A DNA stretch of 39,785 nucleotides from assembly GCA_964401045.1 (NCBI GenBank), contig CAYNXB010000020.1, forward strand, positions 1 through 39,785, read 5' to 3'. The notes below the pieces were generated by a model. It made no database searches, was not told the DNA's origin, and saw nothing but the letters and a program-made list of their open reading frames with translations. Both the position numbers and the translations under genes were made by a program. Shown piece after piece: positions 32,823-39,785 of this stretch; positions within the stretch are counted from its first letter, which is position 1, and the number at the start of each line of letters is the position of its first letter. The DNA comes from CAYNXB01 sp964401045. GTDB taxonomy: Bacteria > Pseudomonadota > Alphaproteobacteria > Sphingomonadales > Sphingomonadaceae.

Positions 32823-32837
32823 TCGTTATTGCGGGCC

Positions 32838-33596
32838 TCATGCGGTCGCGTCCAGCGCTTCGTCGAGCACCCGCGCGAAACATGCGATCACCACCCTTTC
32901 CGCGCCCGCGCGCTTAAGCGCGGTGACACAGGCGTGGCTGGTTGCACCGCTGGTGAGCACATCATCGACCAGCACGATCTTCGCTCCGTCGATCACGGCC
33001 CTGCGCGCCGGATTGACCGCCAGCGCGCCCGACAGCGCCCGCGCTCGCGCCTTGCGTCCGAGCCCGCCTAGCACCGGCGTCGGCTTTTGCCGCACGAGGC
33101 CATCGACCAATGTCCTGCCGCCGCGTTGTTTCGCGATTGCGCGGGCCAGCAGCGCGGCCTGGTTGAACCCGCGTCGCCACAGCCTGCCAGGGTGCAGCGG
33201 CACGGGGACGACGAGCCAGGTCTCGTCCATTTCCGGCAGTCGCGGCGCCATCAGCCGTGCGAGCATGGGCGCGAGCGCAATGCGGCGGCCGTGCTTGAAC
33301 GCCAGCACCAGCCGGCGCGAGGGGTCGTTGTAGAGCGTCGCCGCGGCGATCCCGTCGTGGAGCGGCGGTGCGGCGAGACACGGGCCGCAGATCGTGTCGG
33401 CGGTTGCGGCGACATGCCCGAACGGTCGCTGGCATTTGGCGCAGGCCGGTTCACCGGGGATCGCCAGGTCGCTCCAGCACGCCACGCACAGGCCCTGCTG
33501 CGCCGCCAGCGCCTCGCCGCACAGCGGGCAGCGCGGCGGGTAGATCAGGTCGATCACCGGCGCGAATATCGGGGCGAACGTGTCGAGCAGCGTCAT
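32838..33596 (-). CDS. comF: ComF family phosphoribosyltransferase-like protein
   Basis: 252 aa. An N-terminal double zinc finger (CPLCGEALAAQQGLCVACW and CAKCQRPFG...ICGPC, about residues 23-75) is followed by a type I PRTase domain with VVPVPLHPGRLWRRGFNQAALLA and the PRPP loop KIVLVDDVLTSGAT. ComF/GntX proteins act in DNA uptake and recombination; in naturally competent species ComFC is needed for transformation. ATG 33596 gives the family N-terminus; longer upstream frame is non-coding. Divergent from the methyltransferase over 55 nt. Confidence 0.9.
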   Translation of the reverse strand: MTLLDTFAPIFAPVIDLIYPPRCPLCGEALAAQQGLCVACWSDLAIPGEPACAKCQRPFGHVAATADTICGPCLAAPPLHDGIAAATLYNDPSRRLVLAFKHGRRIALAPMLARLMAPRLPEMDETWLVVPVPLHPGRLWRRGFNQAALLARAIAKQRGGRTLVDGLVRQKPTPVLGGLGRKARARALSGALAVNPARRAVIDGAKIVLVDDVLTSGATSHACVTALKRAGAERVVIACFARVLDEALDATA

Positions 33597-33651
33597 GACG
33601 TCATCGTGCCGCAAGCTTGCATGGCCGCGCAAGGCGCGGCAGGCGGACGCG

Positions 33652-34386
33652 ATGAGTTCTGCCCCCCCGACTATTTTCAATCCCGCGCGCCGTCTGGCGC
33701 GGCGCCGGCGGATGCGCGTGCTGCAAGAGCGACCCGACGCGCCGCAATTCGTGCTCGACGACATGGTCGAGGACGTGCTCGAGCGGCTGGCCTTTCTGCG
33801 CCACACCGCTGCGAAAGCGCTGGTGATCGGCGACTGGAGCGGGGCCTTGGCCACCGCGCTCGAAAGCGCGGTTACCGTCGCCGATGACGCGCTCGATCTC
33901 GAAGCGCCCTACCCGTTCGGCGGATTCGACCTGATCGCGAGCCTCGGCGTGCTGGACACGGTGAATGACCTGCCCGGCGCGCTGATCCACATCCGCAACG
34001 CACTTGCGCCCGGGGGGCTGGCGATAGCGAGCTTCGTGGGCGCGGGCTGCCTCGATCAGCTGCGCGCCGCGATGTTGGCGGCCGACGGCGAGCGACCTGC
34101 AGCGCGGATGCACCCGGCGGTCGATGTCCGTGCCGGGGGCCAGCTGCTCCAGCGAGCCGGATGGGCCAACCCGGTGGTGGACTGCCGTTCGATTTCGGTT
34201 TCCTACGGGTCGCTCGATCGGTTGGTGGCGGATCTGCGGGCGCAGGGGTTGGGCAATGTGCTCGCTTCGTCCGGGCCGCCGTTGGGCAAGGCAGCGTTGG
34301 AGAGTGCCCGGACAGCGTTCCTGGGCGGCTCGGAACGAGTTACCGAACGGTTCGAGATAGTGACGCTAAGTGGCTGGCGGCACTGA
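33652..34386 (+). CDS. SAM methyltransferase-fold protein, BioC/NDUFAF5-like
   Basis: 244 aa. N-terminal IFNPARRLARRRRMRVLQERPD resembles the FDRxLxxxRxxRA start of NDUFAF5-like proteins; then DMVEDVLERLAFLRHTAAKALVIGDWSGAL (SAM loop, diverged from the usual GxGxG), FDLIASLGVLDTVNDLPGALIHIRNALAPGGL, and a C-terminal lid (GWANPVVDCRSISVSYGSLDRLVADLRAQGLGN). NDUFAF5 modifies an Arg of complex I subunit NDUFS7; alphaproteobacterial relatives next to comF are common. The weak SAM loop leaves open whether it is a methyltransferase or a hydroxylase. ATG 33652 is chosen by N-terminal conservation. Confidence 0.78.
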   Translation: MSSAPPTIFNPARRLARRRRMRVLQERPDAPQFVLDDMVEDVLERLAFLRHTAAKALVIGDWSGALATALESAVTVADDALDLEAPYPFGGFDLIASLGVLDTVNDLPGALIHIRNALAPGGLAIASFVGAGCLDQLRAAMLAADGERPAARMHPAVDVRAGGQLLQRAGWANPVVDCRSISVSYGSLDRLVADLRAQGLGNVLASSGPPLGKAALESARTAFLGGSERVTERFEIVTLSGWRH

Positions 34387-34390
34387 CGAA

Positions 34391-37057
<2,667 letters not shown>

Positions 37058-37117
37058 CGGAGGTCGAAATCCTGTAGGAGAGTGACAGGTGTGACACGGT
37101 TCTAAAGAAGAAAAATA

Positions 37118-39358
37118 CTACCCCTCGATCTTCGAGAAATCGGCCACTTTGTGCACCGCAGCACGGAAGCCTGCAAGCAGGTCGAGACGGTGCGAACGCT
37201 TGTCGGGATCGGCGTCATTCACGGTCACCTCTTCGAAAAACGTATCGATCGGCGCGCGCAGCGTGGCGAGCGCGGCCATCGCGGCTTCGAAGTCCTCGGC
37301 GGCGATTGCGGCTTCGGCCTTGGGCTCGGCTTGGCCGAGCGCGTCGATCAGCGCCTTTTCCGCCGGTTCAGGGGTGTAGGAAAGCGGTTTCGGCTCCCAC
37401 TCCTCCTTCTTGAGGATGTTCGCCGCGCGCTTGTAGCCGGCGAGGAGGTTCGTGCCGTCCTCGGTCCCAACGAATGACTGAAGTGCCTTCACCCGGGCGA
37501 GCAGGCGGACGAGATCGTCCTCGCCGCCGAGAGCGAACACCGCGTCGATCAGGTCGTGGCGGACGCCGGCTTCGCGTTGCTGGACCTTGAGGCGGTCGGC
37601 GAAGAAGTCGAGCAGGTCACTTTCGCAGACGATCTCTGGCGAGAACCGCGCCCGCGCATAGGTTTCTAATTGCTGCTGATCCCAAGGCGTCTGGAACGCA
37701 TCATGGTGTGCGGGAAGAGAGAATAGCCACAAGACATCCGATACCATGTCAGAAATACGGAAATCTTCAGCCGGGATCAGAGCCGCACCTTCATCAACAA
37801 ATGTGAGATAGAGATACCATTGCCTGTCTGCGTCATAATGGAAGCCGAAGTATGCTTGCCTAAGCAGCCGATTCAAATCGATCCGCATCCCAGTCGTTAG
37901 AACTAGCCGCAAAACACCTAGTGCGGCTCGGCGCAGGGCAAATGGGTCTTTCGATCCAGTCGGTTTCTCACCAATCGCGTAAAATCCGACAAGCGTATCC
38001 AGCTTATCCGCCAAGCTCACCGCAACCGTTACCGGCGCGGTGGGCACTTCATCGCCTTGCCCGACCGGCTTGTAGTGGTCGCGGATCGCGTCGGCTACGG
38101 CATCAGGCAGGCCTTCAGCGCGGGCGTAGTAGCCGCCCATAAGGCCTTGTAGTTCGGGAAATTCGCCGACCATTTCGGTGACGAGGTCGGCCTTGCACAG
38201 CTGGGCAGCTTGTCTCGCAAGCGCGGGGTCGCAGTTCGGAACGATACCTTCGTTCGCAAGCCACTGGGCGAGCTTCGCCACCCGCTCGACCTTGTCGGCC
38301 ACCGTCCCGAGCTTCTCGTGGAAGGTGATCCGTTCGAGCTTCTTCGCCTGCTCGGCCAGCGGCGTCTTGCGATCCTGCTCCCAGAAGAACCGCGCATCCG
38401 AAAGCCGCGCAGCCAGCACCTTGCGGTTGCCGTCGACGATCGCTTCGCCGCCATCCTTGGCTTCGATATTGGCGGTGCACACGAACGCATTGGCGAGCTT
38501 CCCGCCTGCATCCTGGCACACGAAATACTTCTGGTTCACCCGCGCGGTGAGTTGGATCACTTCGGGCGGCACGTCGAGGAACGCCTCATCGAAGCGGCCG
38601 AGCAGCGGGACGGGCCATTCGGTGAGACCGGCGTTCTCGGTGACCAGCCCCTCGTCCTCGACCAGCGCCAGTCCGGCGCCCAAGGCCGCGGCAGCGGCGC
38701 CGGCGCGGATCAGCGCGGCGCGTTCCTCGTGGTCGACGATCACGTGACACGCGCGCAGCTTCTCGGCGTAGTCGTGCGCGCCGCCGATGGTGATCGCGCC
38801 CGGATGGTGGAAACGGTGGCCGACGGTGGCGTAGCCGCTCGGCACGCCGCCGATTTCGCACGGCACCAGCTCCTCGCCAAGGATCGCGACGATGCCGGAG
38901 AGCGGGCGGACCCAGCGAAGGGACTCGGTAGAGATCGAGTCAGCGCCCCAGCGCATCGACTTGGGCCAGGGGAACTTTGCGGCGATCGCGGGAATGGCTT
39001 CGGCGAGCAGGTCGGCGACCGCCCTGCCCGGCTTCTCGATCACCGCGAACACCACGCCGTCGCGTTCTTCGAGCTGGTCGCGCGTGAGGCCGGTCTTGCG
39101 CAGGAAGCCTTCGAGCGCCTGTTCGGGCGCATTGGCGCGCGGGCCCTTCAATTCGTCACGCACCGCGTCGGTCGCGTCGGGCAGGCCTTTCGCAATCAGC
39201 GCGAGCCTGCGCGGGGTCGACCACACCGTGACATTGCCGACCGTGACACCAGCTGCGCCCAACTCGGCACGGAACAGCTTCTCCAGATCGGCGCGCGCGC
39301 CAGCCTGCATTCGCGCGGGGATTTCCTCGCACCGCAGTTCCAGGAGGAAGTCGCTCAC
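37118..39358 (-). CDS. glyS: Glycyl-tRNA synthetase beta subunit
   Basis: 746 aa beta subunit of the alpha2beta2 bacterial GlyRS. N-terminus SDFLLELRCEEIPARMQ, then EWPVPLLGRFDEAFLDVPPEV, NQKYFVCQD, ARFFWEQDRKTPLAEQ, DKLDTLVGFYAIGEKPTGSKDPFALRRAALGVLR, and the C-terminal anticodon-binding region DFFADRLKVQQREAGVRHDLIDAVFALGGEDDLV. GTG 39358 overlaps the glyQ TGA (GTGA) and gives the conserved start; an ATG further up lies inside glyQ. A segment around 37681-37920 has about 50% GC by hand count, 47-48% over 37741-37920, far below the flanking gene, yet stays in frame (YFGFHYDADRQWYLYLTFVDEGAAL). Confidence 0.96.
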   Translation of the reverse strand: MSDFLLELRCEEIPARMQAGARADLEKLFRAELGAAGVTVGNVTVWSTPRRLALIAKGLPDATDAVRDELKGPRANAPEQALEGFLRKTGLTRDQLEERDGVVFAVIEKPGRAVADLLAEAIPAIAAKFPWPKSMRWGADSISTESLRWVRPLSGIVAILGEELVPCEIGGVPSGYATVGHRFHHPGAITIGGAHDYAEKLRACHVIVDHEERAALIRAGAAAAALGAGLALVEDEGLVTENAGLTEWPVPLLGRFDEAFLDVPPEVIQLTARVNQKYFVCQDAGGKLANAFVCTANIEAKDGGEAIVDGNRKVLAARLSDARFFWEQDRKTPLAEQAKKLERITFHEKLGTVADKVERVAKLAQWLANEGIVPNCDPALARQAAQLCKADLVTEMVGEFPELQGLMGGYYARAEGLPDAVADAIRDHYKPVGQGDEVPTAPVTVAVSLADKLDTLVGFYAIGEKPTGSKDPFALRRAALGVLRLVLTTGMRIDLNRLLRQAYFGFHYDADRQWYLYLTFVDEGAALIPAEDFRISDMVSDVLWLFSLPAHHDAFQTPWDQQQLETYARARFSPEIVCESDLLDFFADRLKVQQREAGVRHDLIDAVFALGGEDDLVRLLARVKALQSFVGTEDGTNLLAGYKRAANILKKEEWEPKPLSYTPEPAEKALIDALGQAEPKAEAAIAAEDFEAAMAALATLRAPIDTFFEEVTVNDADPDKRSHRLDLLAGFRAAVHKVADFSKIEG

Positions 39359-39785
39359 TCTGCCCACCCGTTTGTGGACATCCATTTCTCGCACGATCCA
39401 CGCGCGAGATCGCGCACCCGGCCCATGTAGCTCGCCCGTTCCTGCACGCTGATCACGCCGCGGGCCTGGAGCAGGTTGAACACGTGGCTCGCCTCGATCG
39501 CCTGCTCATAGGCGGGGATCGGCAAGCCTGCATCGAGGCAGTTGCGGCACTCTGCCTCGGCCTTGGCGAACAGGTCGAACAGCGCGGCGGTGTCGGCGAT
39601 CTCGAAGTTCCACTTCGACATCTGCTTCTCGTTCTCGAGGAACACGTCGCCGTAAGTGACGCCCTTCCCGTTGAAGTCGAGGTCGTAGACGTTGTCCTTG
39701 CCCTGGATGTACATCGCCAGGCGTTCCAGGCCGTAGGTCAGCTCGCCCGCCACCGGCTTGCAATCGAACCCGCCCATCTGCTGGA
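39355..39785 (-). CDS. glyQ: Glycyl-tRNA synthetase alpha subunit, 3' part
   Basis: The last 142 residues or so; the N-terminus lies beyond the right edge (residues QQMGGFDCKPV begin the visible part). Conserved class II synthetase segments: GELTYGLERLAMYIQGKDNVYDLDF, FLENEKQMSKWNFEIADTAALF, IPAYEQAIEASHVFNLLQARGVISVQERASYMGRVRDLA. The alpha subunit binds glycine and ATP, and the beta subunit binds tRNA. Translationally coupled to glyS by a 4-nt overlap. Confidence 0.96.
   Translation of the reverse strand, partial: QQMGGFDCKPVAGELTYGLERLAMYIQGKDNVYDLDFNGKGVTYGDVFLENEKQMSKWNFEIADTAALFDLFAKAEAECRNCLDAGLPIPAYEQAIEASHVFNLLQARGVISVQERASYMGRVRDLARGSCEKWMSTNGWAE

Overview
The window is a stretch of GC-rich chromosome from an alphaproteobacterium, most likely a sphingomonad (Sphingomonadales, Erythrobacteraceae-like). 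The reasons are the gene families and their order (hrcA-grpE; rph-rdgB-hemW-xerC; glyQ-glyS-ppdK; rsmI-yraN-gshB), a Vgr-related HExxH protein and DOMON-like protein of sphingomonad type, and a glutathione transferase that closely resembles sphingomonad LigF. Genes are packed tightly. There are no rRNA or tRNA genes, insertion sequences, prophage genes or CRISPR arrays. Both ends cut genes: dnaK at the left and glyQ at the right.

Region by region. 1-8400: dnaK (5' part, with a heat-shock-type promoter), a PCu(A)C copper chaperone lipoprotein, the Vgr-related protein, an isochorismatase-fold hydrolase, a bacterial PH-domain membrane protein, an indoleamine 2,3-dioxygenase-family protein, a CDF metal transporter, a glycine-zipper lipoprotein, an orphan protein, then grpE, hrcA and a DUF6438 lipoprotein. 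8500-12500: rph-rdgB and hemW-xerC (both pairs joined by ATGA overlaps), with a CAP-domain lipoprotein between them. 12468-16518: DedA, gshB, yraN and rsmI on the minus strand, and a divergent LpoA-like lipoprotein, a relative of the enterobacterial rsmI-lpoA-yraN neighbourhood. 16519-18627: a dispersed-repeat relic and parE, whose promoter points to a leaderless mRNA.

18624-24350 is the most accessory-looking block, all minus strand: DOMON-like protein and NamZ-type muramidase (overlapping), then a LigF-like glutathione transferase, a cyanophycin-synthetase-like ATP-grasp protein whose Mur-ligase part is shortened and has lost its P-loop, and an O-methyltransferase. 24382-30349, plus strand: tyrS, a PilZ protein behind a hairpin that covers its ribosome-binding site, then MFS transporter, cysK-type synthase, dienelactone hydrolase and a BBE-like flavoprotein joined by start/stop overlaps. 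30346-39785: acyl-CoA dehydrogenase and hisI, a short region with a terminator and possible small gene, comF, a BioC/NDUFAF5-like methyltransferase, ppdK, glyS and glyQ.

The main points to follow up are the CphA-like/LigF-like/methyltransferase gene set, the PilZ leader hairpin, two overlapping junctions that seem to use CTG and ATA start codons, repeated tail-to-tail sharing of stop codons, and a low-GC patch inside glyS. Function calls come from reading translated motifs and from memory of the families; no database search was possible.
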